In this document: one piece after another, positions 1 to 9,207 of the stretch
Layout: each line of letters starts with the position of its first letter
How positions within the stretch are numbered: the first letter of the stretch is position 1
Origin: JAAUTY01 sp964397305
GTDB taxonomy: Bacteria > Cyanobacteriota > Cyanobacteriia > Cyanobacteriales > Spirulinaceae
Assembly: GCA_964397305.1 (NCBI GenBank)
Contig: CAYNIP010000020.1
Location: forward strand, 8,897 to 72,896
Reading direction: 5' to 3'
Length of the DNA: 64,000 bases
Position numbers and translations under genes: made by a program
Notes under the pieces: generated by a model
Databases searched by the model: none
Told to the model about the DNA's origin: nothing
The model's input: the letters and a program-made list of their open reading frames with translations, nothing else

Positions 1-2358
1 AACGGGCACTGGCAACACGAGGAGGTGCGCGTCGCCCCCAGCGGCCCAGACGAAGCCCTGTTTCTGATCCGCGACATCACGGAGCGCAAGCAGAGCGAAC
101 TCACCCTCCGCCGCTACGAGCGGATGGTCTCGGCCACAACCGATGGCATGGTGTTACTGGACCGCGAGCTTCGTTACCGGCTGGTGAATCAGGTCTACTT
201 GGACTGGCACGGTTGGACAGCGGAAAACACGCTGGGGTGGGCCGCGGCCGAGAAGTTGGATCGTGAGAGGTTTGAAACCACGGCCCGGCCACGCCTTGAG
301 CAAGCCCTGGCTGGGGAGACGGTATCTCTCTCCCAATGGATTGACCAGGAAAAGGCAGGACGGCAGTTTGTCAACTGGACCTATGCCCCCTACCGGGAAC
401 TGGATGGCTCGATTACGGGGGTGGTGGTGACGCTGCGGGATCTAACCGCCCTGAAGCAGGCGGAACAAGCCCTGGCCGAGCGGGAAGCTCTCTTTCGCGG
501 CGCCTTTGACGAGGCCCCCATTGGCCTGGTCATTAGTTCTTGCCAGGGCGAGGATATCTGCCTCATACAGGCCAATGCGGCCTTCTACAAGATTTTCGGC
601 TATACCCCGGCGGACTTCCCAGCCCTGACGGCCCAGCAGCTCACCCATCCCGAGGACTGGCCCCAGGATTGGGCGCTCTTCCAGCAGCTCTTGGCCGGGG
701 ACTTCGAGCATTACCAGTTGGAAAAACGCTGCCGCCACCGGCAAGGGTCTTGGGTCTGGTGCAGTCTGAGTGTGTCCCTGATTCGGGATGCGGCCGGGGT
801 GCCGCGCTACTCCCTGGCTCACATCCAGGACATTAGCGATCGCCGCGCCGCCGAGCAGGCGATCCGCGACCTCAGCGAGTCCCTCGAGCAGCGAGTGCGG
901 GAACGAACAGCGGAACTGGAGGCCGCGAATCAGGCCCTGGAAGAGGCTCGCCAAGCGGCGGAGGCCGCCGCCCAGGCCAAGAGCCGCTTCCTGGCCAACA
1001 TGAGCCATGAGCTGCGGACGCCTCTGAATGGCATCTTGGGCTATGCTCAGTTGCTCCTACACGATGCTCGCCTCGGGAAGCAGCAGCACTATGTCCGCAT
1101 CATCTACGACTGCGGCGAGCGCCTGCTGGAGCTGATCGACGATGTGCTCAGGCTGACCAAGATGGAAGCCCAACGCCTCCAACTCCACCCGCGTCCTGTA
1201 GCTCTGTCCCCTTGCTTGCGTAGCGTGGTGGAGATTATGCGGCTGGCGGCGGAAACAAAGGGGCTGGCCCTGCACTACGAAGCGGCGGCTGACTTGCCGG
1301 CCTCGATCTGGGTGGATGATCGGCAGGTGCGGCAGGTGCTGTTGAATCTGCTGAGCAATGCGATTCAGTTCACTCAGCAGGGGAGCGTCACCCTGCGCGT
1401 GCAGACCCTCGCCAGCGATCGCCCCGACTATTGTTGCCTGCGCTTTGCGATCGCTGACACCGGCAGCGGGATTCCCCCCGAGGACCAGGCCCGCCTGTTT
1501 CAGCCCTTTGAGCAGGGGGGCAGTCCCCAGCAGCAACACACGGGCGTCGGCCTCGGCCTCGCCATTAGCCAGGAACTATTGCAGCTCATGGGCAGTCGCC
1601 TCCAGCTCGAGAGTGAGCCCGGGGTGGGCAGTTGCTTCTGGTTTGACCTCACGCTCCTCCACGAGGCCGGCTGCCCACCCCTCCTCGAGCCCGCCCCCGA
1701 TAGCCACGCCCGTCACCTACTGGGGCTGCGGGGCCCCGGGCCGACCGTGCTGATTGCCACCGAAAATCCGGAAGATGGGATCTTTATGTCGAACACCCTA
1801 GCGATTTTGGGCTTCCGGGTCCGCCTCGCCCAGGGCAGCCGCGATTGCGTGACCCAAGCCTCGCGGGATCAGCCTGACTTGATCCTGATCGACGCATTCT
1901 TGCCAACCGAGGACGGGCAGCCCGTGATTCAGCACCTCCGTCAGGCCAACGCGACCGGTAGGATCGAGATCCTGGGGTTGGTGGCCGCGGGCGATCGCGA
2001 TCGCGCCCTGGCCGCGGGCTACCGTGAGGTGGTCTGCAAACCACTCCAGCTCCAACCCCTACTCACCAGCATTCAAACCCTGATGGGCTCAGCCTTTCAG
2101 CTCACTGACCCGGCCTCCCGTTCCCCAGCCAGCCTCCTGGACCAGCCCCTCGTGGCCCCGGCCCTCGACGATTTAGAAAACTTGTATACACTGGCAAGGA
2201 AAGGGGACATTAGTGGTCTGCAAACCTACGCTAAGGCCCTGAAGCAAAACCAGCCCCAGACGGCTGCCTTTGCCGACACCCTGCTCACCCTAACCTATGA
2301 CTTTCGGGATCGGGAGATCCAAGACCTGATCCAGCAGTACCGCTCCCCCCATCTTTAA
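1..2358 (+). CDS. Hybrid sensor histidine kinase, PAS-rich (5' partial)
   Basis: The frame is open from base 1 (NGHWQHEEVRV...) and enters the window in the last strands of a PAS domain ending in RDITERKQ, so the gene starts upstream. At least two further PAS/PAC units follow (roughly nt 120-460 and 480-850), then a coiled-coil linker and a HisKA domain with the phosphoacceptor His in MSHELRTPLNG (about nt 1000-1035). The HATPase domain follows (N box NLLSNAIQFT, G boxes DTGSGI and GVGLGLA), then a receiver domain with the acceptor Asp in LILIDAFLP (about nt 1880). A short helical C-terminal region ends in DLIQQYRSPHL. It probably autophosphorylates in response to an unknown cue read by PAS domains. 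No transmembrane segment is visible in this part. A second hybrid kinase starts 130 bp downstream on the same strand, so the two may share a phosphorelay. Confidence 0.93.
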   Translation, partial: NGHWQHEEVRVAPSGPDEALFLIRDITERKQSELTLRRYERMVSATTDGMVLLDRELRYRLVNQVYLDWHGWTAENTLGWAAAEKLDRERFETTARPRLEQALAGETVSLSQWIDQEKAGRQFVNWTYAPYRELDGSITGVVVTLRDLTALKQAEQALAEREALFRGAFDEAPIGLVISSCQGEDICLIQANAAFYKIFGYTPADFPALTAQQLTHPEDWPQDWALFQQLLAGDFEHYQLEKRCRHRQGSWVWCSLSVSLIRDAAGVPRYSLAHIQDISDRRAAEQAIRDLSESLEQRVRERTAELEAANQALEEARQAAEAAAQAKSRFLANMSHELRTPLNGILGYAQLLLHDARLGKQQHYVRIIYDCGERLLELIDDVLRLTKMEAQRLQLHPRPVALSPCLRSVVEIMRLAAETKGLALHYEAAADLPASIWVDDRQVRQVLLNLLSNAIQFTQQGSVTLRVQTLASDRPDYCCLRFAIADTGSGIPPEDQARLFQPFEQGGSPQQQHTGVGLGLAISQELLQLMGSRLQLESEPGVGSCFWFDLTLLHEAGCPPLLEPAPDSHARHLLGLRGPGPTVLIATENPEDGIFMSNTLAILGFRVRLAQGSRDCVTQASRDQPDLILIDAFLPTEDGQPVIQHLRQANATGRIEILGLVAAGDRDRALAAGYREVVCKPLQLQPLLTSIQTLMGSAFQLTDPASRSPASLLDQPLVAPALDDLENLYTLARKGDISGLQTYAKALKQNQPQTAAFADTLLTLTYDFRDREIQDLIQQYRSPHL

Positions 2359-2488
2359 GGGGTTGGCCGGGTCCGTCTGCCAGGATGGGCCCTCCGCCTC
2401 GTTTGCCCCCAACCGCTCACCAGATCCTAACCCAAACTAGCTTTGCTAAATTCTACCCGCCGTTCTCTTGTCCCTGTGGAGCCCCGTG

Positions 2489-4510
2489 ATGTCAGAGCCC
2501 CCAGTATTCCCCAATCGCCTCCTGATCGTCGATGACAGCGCCAACAACATTGCCTTCCTGTTTGACTCGCTCCAGGCCCTGGGCTATGAGTTGCGGGTAG
2601 CCCGCGATGGCTACAGTGCTTTGGAGAAAGCCACCTGTGAGCCCCCGGATTTGATCCTGCTGGATGTGATGATGCCGGGCATTGATGGCTTTGAGACCTG
2701 CAAGCAGCTCAAGGCCAACCCAGACCTCCAAGGGATTCCCGTGATTTTTATGACCGGTATGGGGGAGGTGGAGGACAAGGTGAAAGGGTTTGAAGCGGGG
2801 GGCGTCGATTATCTCGTCAAGCCCGTGCGCCTCGCCGAACTACGAGCCCGCCTCACCACCCACCTGAAACTCACCCACCTCCAGCAGCACCTCCAGCAGC
2901 ACAACCGGGAATTGGCCGCCGAGGTTGAGCACCGCCAGCAGGTCGAGGCGGCCCTGCGGGAAACCCAGGCGGGCCTGGAGTACACCGTGGCCCAGCGCAC
3001 GGAAGAACTGCGGGCTGCGAACGGGATGTTGGCCCAAAAAATCCAAGCCCTCGAGCTGGCCGAGGCTGACTTGCAGCAAGCGCTGCTCGCGGCGGAGGCG
3101 GCCTCGGAGGCCAAGAGCCAGTTCTTAGCCAAGATGAGCCATGAGCTACGCACACCCCTGAATGCGATCTTGGGTTTTAGTCAGCTCTTGGCCGGAGACC
3201 CGGAGCTGCTGCCCCAGCATCAGCAGCAACTCAGCATCATTGCTCAGAGTGGCGGCCACCTGCTGCGGTTGATCGAGGATATTCTTAGCGTGGCGCAATT
3301 TGAGTCAGGCACCTCTACCTACGTTTGCAGCCAGGTGGAACTGGAGCCGTGGCTTCAGGATTTGATCGCGCCCTTTAGGGCCCAAGCGCGGACCCAGGGC
3401 CTGACCTGTCAGCTCGTGCTCGGACCCCAGTTGCCACGCTACATCAGCACCGATGCCACCAAGCTACAACAGGTGCTCTGGCATTTGCTGGACAATGCTC
3501 TGAAGTTTTCGACCACGGGGGGCGCGACGCTGCGGGTGGATTGGCAGTCGGAATCGCGGCGGGCGGACCAAATTCAGCTCGAATTCGCGATCGCGGACAC
3601 CGGTCCCGGTCTCGATCCCCAGGCGCTGCAACAGTGGGCTGAGCCCTTTGCTCAGACCCGCCCCAACCGCCGCCCCCTGGAAGGGACGGGCATGGGCCTA
3701 ACGATCGCCCAGCATAGTGTGAAGCTCTTGGGGGGGGAGTTGCAGGTGACGAGCCAGCCGGGCCAGGGGAGCTGCTTTTGGTTTGACATTCCAGTGGCGT
3801 GCCCGGCGGGGGCGACGGCCCAGGCCATACACCAGGCGATCGCCCCGACCTACCTCTGCCTCGCCCCCGATCAGCCTGCTTACTCGCTCCTGGTGGCGAC
3901 GCTGGAGCCTGTCACACGCCGCCGCCTCTATGAGTTCCTGGTTCCCTTGGGCTTTCAGGTGGAGTTGGCCCCCGAGCCGGAGCAACTGGTGTCTCGCTGG
4001 CAGGCCGTGCAGCCGCAGCTCTTAATCCTGGAGGCAGGGTTAGGGATTCGTGCGGCGATCGCCGCCTTCCGCCAGGCGGAAGCCCAGGAGCCAACCCGGC
4101 AGTCCCCCACCCCGATTGTTGCCCTCCTGCCCGAGTCAGCCGCGACTCTTGATCTGACGGAGCTCACCGCCGTGGCAACCTTGCCCCTTGCTTGGTCGGA
4201 GCCGGCCCTGCTGGAGACCTTAGGGACCTGCTTGGGGGCCCGCTATCTCTCCCAGCAGCCCACCTCTGCTGACGGCGAACCCCTGGCCTCCCTTCAAGTG
4301 GAAGACTTGCAGGCCCTCTCCCCAGACTGGCTCCAAGCGCTTCAAGATGCGATCTTGGTTGTCGATGATCGGCGGGTGCGGCAGGCGATCGCCGCCCTCG
4401 GTCCCGAGCACGCAACGCAACAACAGAAATTGTTAGTCTTAGTCGAGGATTTTCGCTTCGATCTCTTGCTGGAATTAGTCCAAGGAGCCCTAGAGCGTGT
4501 TGTCCATTAA
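2489..4510 (+). CDS. Response regulator/histidine kinase hybrid
   Basis: A cytoplasmic hybrid kinase with no visible membrane segment. The N-terminal receiver has the DD pair in LLIVDDSANN and the acceptor Asp in LILLDVMMPG. A long coiled coil follows, then HisKA with MSHELRTPLNA and HATPase (N box HLLDNALKFS, G boxes ADTGPGL and GTGMGLT). The C-terminal third looks like a degenerate second receiver in which the usual LLLD is LILEAG, so it should not be phosphorylated there. The final 70 residues resemble the tail of the kinase upstream. The open frame extends back to a TTG at 2468, but ATG 2489 (MSEPPVFPNRLL) begins just before the receiver and is preferred. N-terminal receiver kinases of this type usually receive phosphate from another kinase; the adjacent one is the obvious candidate, which is inference. 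Confidence 0.92.
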   Translation: MSEPPVFPNRLLIVDDSANNIAFLFDSLQALGYELRVARDGYSALEKATCEPPDLILLDVMMPGIDGFETCKQLKANPDLQGIPVIFMTGMGEVEDKVKGFEAGGVDYLVKPVRLAELRARLTTHLKLTHLQQHLQQHNRELAAEVEHRQQVEAALRETQAGLEYTVAQRTEELRAANGMLAQKIQALELAEADLQQALLAAEAASEAKSQFLAKMSHELRTPLNAILGFSQLLAGDPELLPQHQQQLSIIAQSGGHLLRLIEDILSVAQFESGTSTYVCSQVELEPWLQDLIAPFRAQARTQGLTCQLVLGPQLPRYISTDATKLQQVLWHLLDNALKFSTTGGATLRVDWQSESRRADQIQLEFAIADTGPGLDPQALQQWAEPFAQTRPNRRPLEGTGMGLTIAQHSVKLLGGELQVTSQPGQGSCFWFDIPVACPAGATAQAIHQAIAPTYLCLAPDQPAYSLLVATLEPVTRRRLYEFLVPLGFQVELAPEPEQLVSRWQAVQPQLLILEAGLGIRAAIAAFRQAEAQEPTRQSPTPIVALLPESAATLDLTELTAVATLPLAWSEPALLETLGTCLGARYLSQQPTSADGEPLASLQVEDLQALSPDWLQALQDAILVVDDRRVRQAIAALGPEHATQQQKLLVLVEDFRFDLLLELVQGALERVVH

Positions 4511-4631
4511 AACCAGCATCCAGCCAGAGACGACCTGGGGACACCTCCGCAAGTCTTGTCGATCTCATCGCCTCATGGCTAGTGCTGGCAAGGGTTTTGT
4601 GAGTCATTGATGACAAACTCTAGGGCTAGCG

Positions 4632-4724
4632 GGGTGCATCTCACCTGGGAGACTCTCCTTCGCCCTCCTTGGGAGCAGGAGCCGGGGGATGGAGACGCCC
4701 AGGGGCTTCTCACTGAGATGCCCC
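4632..4724 (-). mobile_element. MITE family 1, copy A (degenerate)
   Basis: The left end is GGGTGCATCTCA and the right end TGAGATGCCCC, which lacks two bases of the consensus end. The interior contains GGGAGACTCTCCTTCGCC and a GCCGGGGGATG stretch in the same order as copy E. The flanks do not form a clean 8-bp duplication (GGCTAGCG against GGCAACCC), so this looks like an old copy. Confidence 0.75.
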
Positions 4725-4834
4725 GGCAACCCTTGCCACGGCTGGGGTCGAGTCGCCAAATCCCCCGTCGCAGAGCTGACACTCCTTAGGGTATAAAGTG
4801 ATTCAAGGAGCCCCAACCCCTAGAAGCACTCCCC

Positions 4835-4924
4835 GGGTGCATCTCAGTTCAGCCAGTTTGCCCTCATCCCTCAGCCCCTTCTCCCAAGTAGGGCGAAGGG
4901 GAGTCTCCAACGTGAGATGCACCC
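4835..4924 (+). mobile_element. MITE family 1, copy B, with 8-bp target duplication
   Basis: A 90-bp element with perfect 12-bp terminal inverted repeats GGGTGCATCTCA and TGAGATGCACCC. It is flanked by exact direct repeats CACTCCCC at 4827-4834 and 4925-4932. Compared with copies D and E it lacks an internal segment of about 26 bp containing the GAGAAGCCGCTGCGCG stretch. It has no coding capacity and must be mobilised in trans. Confidence 0.9.
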
Positions 4925-4957
4925 CACTCCCCAGACTTGGATTTTCTCCCCTTGATT

Positions 4958-5617
4958 ATGACGACACCCCCGCTCGACGAAGGCTATGTGAAATACCGCT
5001 GCGACTGGCAGCAGGCAGCTCCCCTAGCGCCCGACCAGATCCACGACCTCAATGCTTGCCGTCAGCGCCTGTATCAACGGGGGCTCATCGGGATGTACGA
5101 CAACGGCATCGGCTTTGGCAACCTCAGCCAGCGGCTGGGGACGGGCCGCCAGTTTCTCGTCAGCGGCACCCAGACGGGTCATCTCTCAGAGTTGACGGGG
5201 CAGCACTACACCCGGGTGACGGATTTCAACTTGGCAGCCAACTGGCTAGCCTGTTGTGGCCCGATCCAAGCGTCGTCGGAATCCTTGACTCATGCGACCC
5301 TCTACGACTGTGCTGGGGCGATTGGGGCGATCGCCCACGTCCATCACCGCCCCCTCTGGGAGCAGTTGCTCCACCGCATCCCCACGACGGACCCGAACTG
5401 TGCCTATGGAACCCCCGAGATGGCCTGGGAAATGCAGCGCCTTTATCGCCAGAGCGATCTGCCCCAGCAGCGGCTATTGGTGATGGCTGGCCACGAGGAG
5501 GGGATCATCAGCTTTGGGGCAACCCCGGCCGAGGCGGCGGCGGTAGTGCTCGCTGCCTACACCGACTGGCAAGAAAATGGGATCTCAACGCGAAGCCTGA
5601 GATCCCAGAAATGGTAA
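4958..5617 (+). CDS. Class II aldolase/adducin-family protein
   Basis: A 219-residue cytoplasmic protein with the class II aldolase fold: an N-terminal segment GMYDNGIGFGNLSQRL (substrate and phosphate side), a SGTQTG loop, and metal-binding histidines in the IAHVHHRPLW segment and near GHEEGIISFG. This family includes fuculose- and ribulose-phosphate aldolases and methylthioribulose-phosphate dehydratase; I cannot assign the substrate. ATG 4958 is preferred over the in-frame TTG at 4937, because the protein alignment starts near MTTPPLDEGYVKY and the upstream bases lie close to the MITE duplication. The next gene, hemH, is convergent. Confidence 0.82.
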   Translation: MTTPPLDEGYVKYRCDWQQAAPLAPDQIHDLNACRQRLYQRGLIGMYDNGIGFGNLSQRLGTGRQFLVSGTQTGHLSELTGQHYTRVTDFNLAANWLACCGPIQASSESLTHATLYDCAGAIGAIAHVHHRPLWEQLLHRIPTTDPNCAYGTPEMAWEMQRLYRQSDLPQQRLLVMAGHEEGIISFGATPAEAAAVVLAAYTDWQENGISTRSLRSQKW

Positions 5618-5651
5618 CGAGTGTAGATGCAAGGTGGTAGATGCAAGCCAG

Positions 5652-6815
5652 CTACAGTAGGCCGACGAAGTGTAGGGGGCCGTTGCCGCTGATCAGTTCG
5701 ACCAAGAGGGCGAGGAACCCGAGCATCGCTAGGCGGCCGTTCCAAACCTCGGCGGTTGTGGTCATGCCCCACTCCCAGCGCTCTGGCGGGTAGATGCGTA
5801 CCCGCTTGTCGAGGTGTGTGACTTCTGGGAAGTGCCGAGGGGAGCTTTGGAGGGCGTCGTTGACAAGGGCAGCCAGGGACTGGATGAATTGGGGATGGCA
5901 GTTGAGGGCGGGCACACGGGCAAAGTGCTCGATGCCCGCTGCGTCTGCGACCTCCCGGTACTCGATGTCGATCTCTTGGAGAGTCTCAATGTGCTCGGAG
6001 ACGAAGCTGATCGGCACGACGAGGATATTTTTAACCCCCTGGGCTCCCAGGTCCTCGAGGGCATCCTCGGTGTAGGGGCGCAGCCATTCTACGGGGCCGA
6101 CGCGGCTTTGGTAGGCGAGGGTGTAGGCGTTAGGACGGTTGAGCGTTTGTAGGATCAAGCCGGTGCAGTCTTCGATCTGGCGCTGGTAGGGATCGCCGGC
6201 TTCTTCGACGTAGCTCACAGGGACGCCGTGGGCGCTGAAGAAAATATGGACCTGGTCGGGGTCTTCAAACTTGTCCAGTTCAGCGCTGATCAACTGGGCC
6301 ATGGCCTGCAAGTAGTCATGGTGTTGATACCAGGACGGGATCACGGTGTAGTCCTGGCTTTGTAGCACTGGGTCTTCGGCCCAGAGCCGCTCCAGGAGAC
6401 GGAAGGAGGAGCCGCTGGTGCTGATGGAGAATTGGGGATAGAGGGGGAGGATGACGAGACGTTCCGGGCGATCGCGCTTGATCTGGGCGATCGCCTCCTC
6501 TGTAAAGGGGTGCCAGTAGCGCATCCCGATGTAAACCCGAGCCTCAACCCCCTGAGCTTGCAGGGTTTGGGTTAGCTCAGCTCCTTGCTCTTCCGTAATG
6601 CGGCGCAGGGGGGAGCCGCCCCCGATCTGGCGGTAATTCTCCTGCGAGATTCTTGCCCGTCGTGTTGAAATGAGCCACGCCAACGGTTTTTGCAACCAGG
6701 GGATGGGCAGGCGGATGATTTCAGGGTCCGAGAAGAGGTTGTAGAGAAACGGACGAACATCTTGCAGCTCGTCAGGCCCTCCTAGGTTGAGTAATAATAC
6801 GCCGACACGACCCAT
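5652..6815 (-). CDS. hemH: Ferrochelatase with C-terminal chlorophyll-binding (CAB/HLIP) segment
   Basis: Inserts Fe2+ into protoporphyrin IX, the last step of heme synthesis. The body (MGRVGVLLLNLGGPD..., FFSAHGVPVSYVEEAGDPY..., YQSRVGPVEWLRPYT...) is canonical ferrochelatase. Residues about 345-387 form the CAB-type helix seen in cyanobacterial and plastid enzymes, with the chlorophyll-ligand signature EVWNGRLAMLGF. This tail is membrane-anchoring and is proposed in the literature to regulate the enzyme through pigment binding. The open frame extends 32 codons further upstream, but ATG 6815 (MGRVGVLLLN) matches the family start. The length of 387 residues is normal for the cyanobacterial form. 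Confidence 0.96.
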   Translation of the reverse strand: MGRVGVLLLNLGGPDELQDVRPFLYNLFSDPEIIRLPIPWLQKPLAWLISTRRARISQENYRQIGGGSPLRRITEEQGAELTQTLQAQGVEARVYIGMRYWHPFTEEAIAQIKRDRPERLVILPLYPQFSISTSGSSFRLLERLWAEDPVLQSQDYTVIPSWYQHHDYLQAMAQLISAELDKFEDPDQVHIFFSAHGVPVSYVEEAGDPYQRQIEDCTGLILQTLNRPNAYTLAYQSRVGPVEWLRPYTEDALEDLGAQGVKNILVVPISFVSEHIETLQEIDIEYREVADAAGIEHFARVPALNCHPQFIQSLAALVNDALQSSPRHFPEVTHLDKRVRIYPPERWEWGMTTTAEVWNGRLAMLGFLALLVELISGNGPLHFVGLL

Positions 6816-6936
6816 ATCTAGAACAGATGATAATTTCGTTAAATCTTCAGATTCTTTACCAAGTTTAACAATTCCGCGCCCGCTTGCCGTGTCAATCTTG
6901 AACTGCGGCAACAGAATTTAACGTGGAGGGTTCCCT

Positions 6937-7590
6937 GTGGCGACGATCCTGCGGGACTGGAGTTATCGCTATCCCTGGCTGTATGAGGCGATCGCCCGCC
7001 TGGCAGCCCTGAGCGTCGGTGGTGTGGAACGTTTTCGTGACTTGCCGCTTCAGGGGCTGGTGATTGAGCCCCAGACGGTGGTGCTCGACCTCTGTTGTGG
7101 GACAGGACCGGTGACGCGCCGACTGGTGGCGCGATCGCAGCGGGTGACAGGACTGGATGCCTCGCCCCGGGCCCTGGAGCGCGCCCGCCAGCAGGTTCCC
7201 CAAGCGACCTACGTGGAAGCCTTTGCCGAGCAAACCCCTTTTCCCGACCAGCAGTTTGATCTCGTCCACACCAGCGTCGCCCTGCACGAGATGGCCCCCG
7301 AGCAGCGTCGCCGTATTTTGCAGGAAGTGTACCGCATCCTCAAACCCGGCGGGGTCTTAGCCCTGGTCGATTTTCACCCCCCCACCTGGCCCTGGTTGTG
7401 GCCGGGCCTGGCCCTATTTCTCTGTCTGTTCGAGACGGAGACCGCCTGGGAGTTGCTAGGGACGGATTTGAGGCAGGAGTTGCAGGCGGTGGGGTTCGGC
7501 CCTTGCGATCGCCAGCTCCACGCCGGGGGCAGCCTGCAAGTCCTCCAAGCTTGGAAAGGCCCTCAGCAGCCTGGCCGCATCCCGGCTTGA
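6937..7590 (+). CDS. Class I SAM-dependent methyltransferase, UbiE-like
   Basis: A 217-residue protein with SAM-binding motif I in VVLDLCCGTGPVTRRL, motif II in VTGLDASPRAL and the motif IV region FDLVHTSVALHEM, followed by ILKPGGVLALVDFH. These are UbiE/COQ5-like features, so a quinone or small lipophilic substrate is possible but not shown. The start is GTG 6937, after an AACGTGGAGG stretch that serves as ribosome-binding site. It is divergent from hemH, with about 120 bp between the two starts. Confidence 0.82.
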   Translation: MATILRDWSYRYPWLYEAIARLAALSVGGVERFRDLPLQGLVIEPQTVVLDLCCGTGPVTRRLVARSQRVTGLDASPRALERARQQVPQATYVEAFAEQTPFPDQQFDLVHTSVALHEMAPEQRRRILQEVYRILKPGGVLALVDFHPPTWPWLWPGLALFLCLFETETAWELLGTDLRQELQAVGFGPCDRQLHAGGSLQVLQAWKGPQQPGRIPA

Positions 7591-7842
7591 CGGGGGCCTC
7601 GCCCGGGGGTGCTGCGGTAGCCTTCCCGCCCCAACCCCAGCACCCAAAGCGGGGAGCAGGGTTGAGCCTTTCAGGGCCCGACTGCCGGGGTCCTTATTCT
7701 CCGGAGGCGGGCCGCAAGACTGGTGAAAAGAGTAAAAATGTGCCATCATCGGCAATCGCAGTTTTGGCGTCCCTTGCCCCTGAACCAAGCCCGGCGATCG
7801 CCGCCAGTCTGCACCGCCTCTTCCCTTTGCAGCATCGTCACT

Positions 7843-9048
7843 ATGAGTCTCAACAGTTGGCTGGTTCCCGCTGATCGCCTCCGTACCCTGCCGCCCTATG
7901 TCTTTGCCCGCTTGGATGAGCTGAAGGCTCGGGCCCGGGAGCAAGGGCTGGATTTGATCGACCTCGGCATGGGCAATCCCGATGGCACGGCCCCGCCGCC
8001 GGTCGTCGAGGCGGCGATCGCCGCCTTTGCCGTGCCACGGAATCACGGGTATCCCCCCTTTGAAGGGACGGCCAGCTTCCGCCAGGCGATCGCCTCCTGG
8101 TATGAGCGCTCCTACCATGTCACCCTAGACCCCGACAGCGAGGCCCTGCCCCTCCTCGGGTCCAAGGAAGGCCTGACCCATCTGGCCCTCGCCTACGTCA
8201 ATCCGGGGGATCTCGTCCTCGTCCCCAGTCCGTCCTATCCCGCCCACTTCCGGGGCCCCCTGATCGCCGGCGGCGAAATCTACCCGCTACGTCTGAGCGC
8301 CGCCCAAGACTGGCTGATCGATTTCAGCGCCATCCCTGAAGCCGTCGCCCGCCGGGCTAAGCTCCTCTACTTCAACTACCCCAACAACCCCACCACCGCC
8401 ACAGCACCCCGGGCCTTTTTTGAAGAAGCCGTGGCCTTTGCCCGCCACTACGAGATCCTGCTGGTCCATGATCTCTGCTATGCCGAACTGGCCTTCGATG
8501 GCTACCAGCCCACCAGCTTGCTCGAGATTCCCGGAGCCCGCGCCCTCAGCGTCGAGTTTCACACCCTCTCGAAAACCTACAGCATGGCCGGCTGGCGCGT
8601 CGGCTTCGTCGTCGGCAATGCCCAAGTCATCCAAGCCCTGCGGACGTTGAAAACGAACCTGGACTACGGCATCTTCTCCGTGGTGCAGGCGGCCGCGGAA
8701 ACAGCCTTACAACTGCCGCATATTTACGTCCAGCAAGTGCAGGAGCGCTACCGCCAGCGGCGAGATTTCCTGATCGCCGGACTGGCGAAGTTGGGCTGGC
8801 AGGTTCCCCCCTCCAAGGCGACGATGTACCTCTGGGTTCCCTGCCCCCCGGGCAAAACCTCCACCGATTTTGCCCTAGAAGTCTTGCAACAGACGGGGGT
8901 GGTGCTGACGCCGGGCAACGCCTTCGGGGAGGCTGGGGAGGGCTATGTGCGGGTGAGTTTGATCGCCGATTGCGATCGCCTCGGCGAAGCCCTGCGGCGG
9001 TTGCGGCAGGCAGGAATTTACTACTCGGAGCCCGCGGCCGTCTCCTGA
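7843..9048 (+). CDS. PLP-dependent class I/II aminotransferase
   Basis: A 401-residue aspartate/alanine-type aminotransferase. It has the N-terminal LIDLGMGNPDG, the NYPNNPTTA loop, VHDLCYAELAFDGY (PLP-ring Asp/Tyr) and the Schiff-base lysine in HTLSKTYSMAGWRVGF. The C-terminal Arg lies in GEGYVRVSLIADCDRL. Cyanobacterial orthologues are annotated either as aspartate aminotransferase or LL-diaminopimelate aminotransferase; substrate is not decided here. ATG 7843 (MSLNSWLVPADRLRTLPPYVF) fits the family start, while the frame continues 40 codons upstream without recognisable sequence. Confidence 0.9.
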   Translation: MSLNSWLVPADRLRTLPPYVFARLDELKARAREQGLDLIDLGMGNPDGTAPPPVVEAAIAAFAVPRNHGYPPFEGTASFRQAIASWYERSYHVTLDPDSEALPLLGSKEGLTHLALAYVNPGDLVLVPSPSYPAHFRGPLIAGGEIYPLRLSAAQDWLIDFSAIPEAVARRAKLLYFNYPNNPTTATAPRAFFEEAVAFARHYEILLVHDLCYAELAFDGYQPTSLLEIPGARALSVEFHTLSKTYSMAGWRVGFVVGNAQVIQALRTLKTNLDYGIFSVVQAAAETALQLPHIYVQQVQERYRQRRDFLIAGLAKLGWQVPPSKATMYLWVPCPPGKTSTDFALEVLQQTGVVLTPGNAFGEAGEGYVRVSLIADCDRLGEALRRLRQAGIYYSEPAAVS

Positions 9049-9207
9049 GGATGCGGGAGTACCGGCAGGGAGTGCGGCTGTTCGCTTGCCGGCAGGGACC
9101 CAACGTTGCATAATTTGGCATAATTTGTCCAGTTGCCGTGCCTGAGAGGCTGGGTCGTCGGCCTTCTTCCTGCGCTCCTGTCGTTGCCTCCCTTCCCCCC
9201 CCTTGCT

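Larger units (their letters stand above)
4511..4957. other. Intergenic region carrying two MITE copies
   Basis: A 447-bp gene-free stretch. It contains two copies of the GGGTGCATCTCA element in opposite orientations (4632-4724 and 4835-4924). The short open frames here run through the elements and are not credible genes. The second element ends only 33 bp before the downstream ATG, so it could affect expression of the aldolase-type gene. Confidence 0.8.

Noticed and set aside
4511..4957. Short open frames around the two MITE copies
   Set aside because: They translate the element ends and duplicate words found in other noncoding copies.
7591..7842. Possible leader or small gene before the aminotransferase
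   Set aside because: GC-rich sequence without a credible start, ribosome-binding site or family motif.
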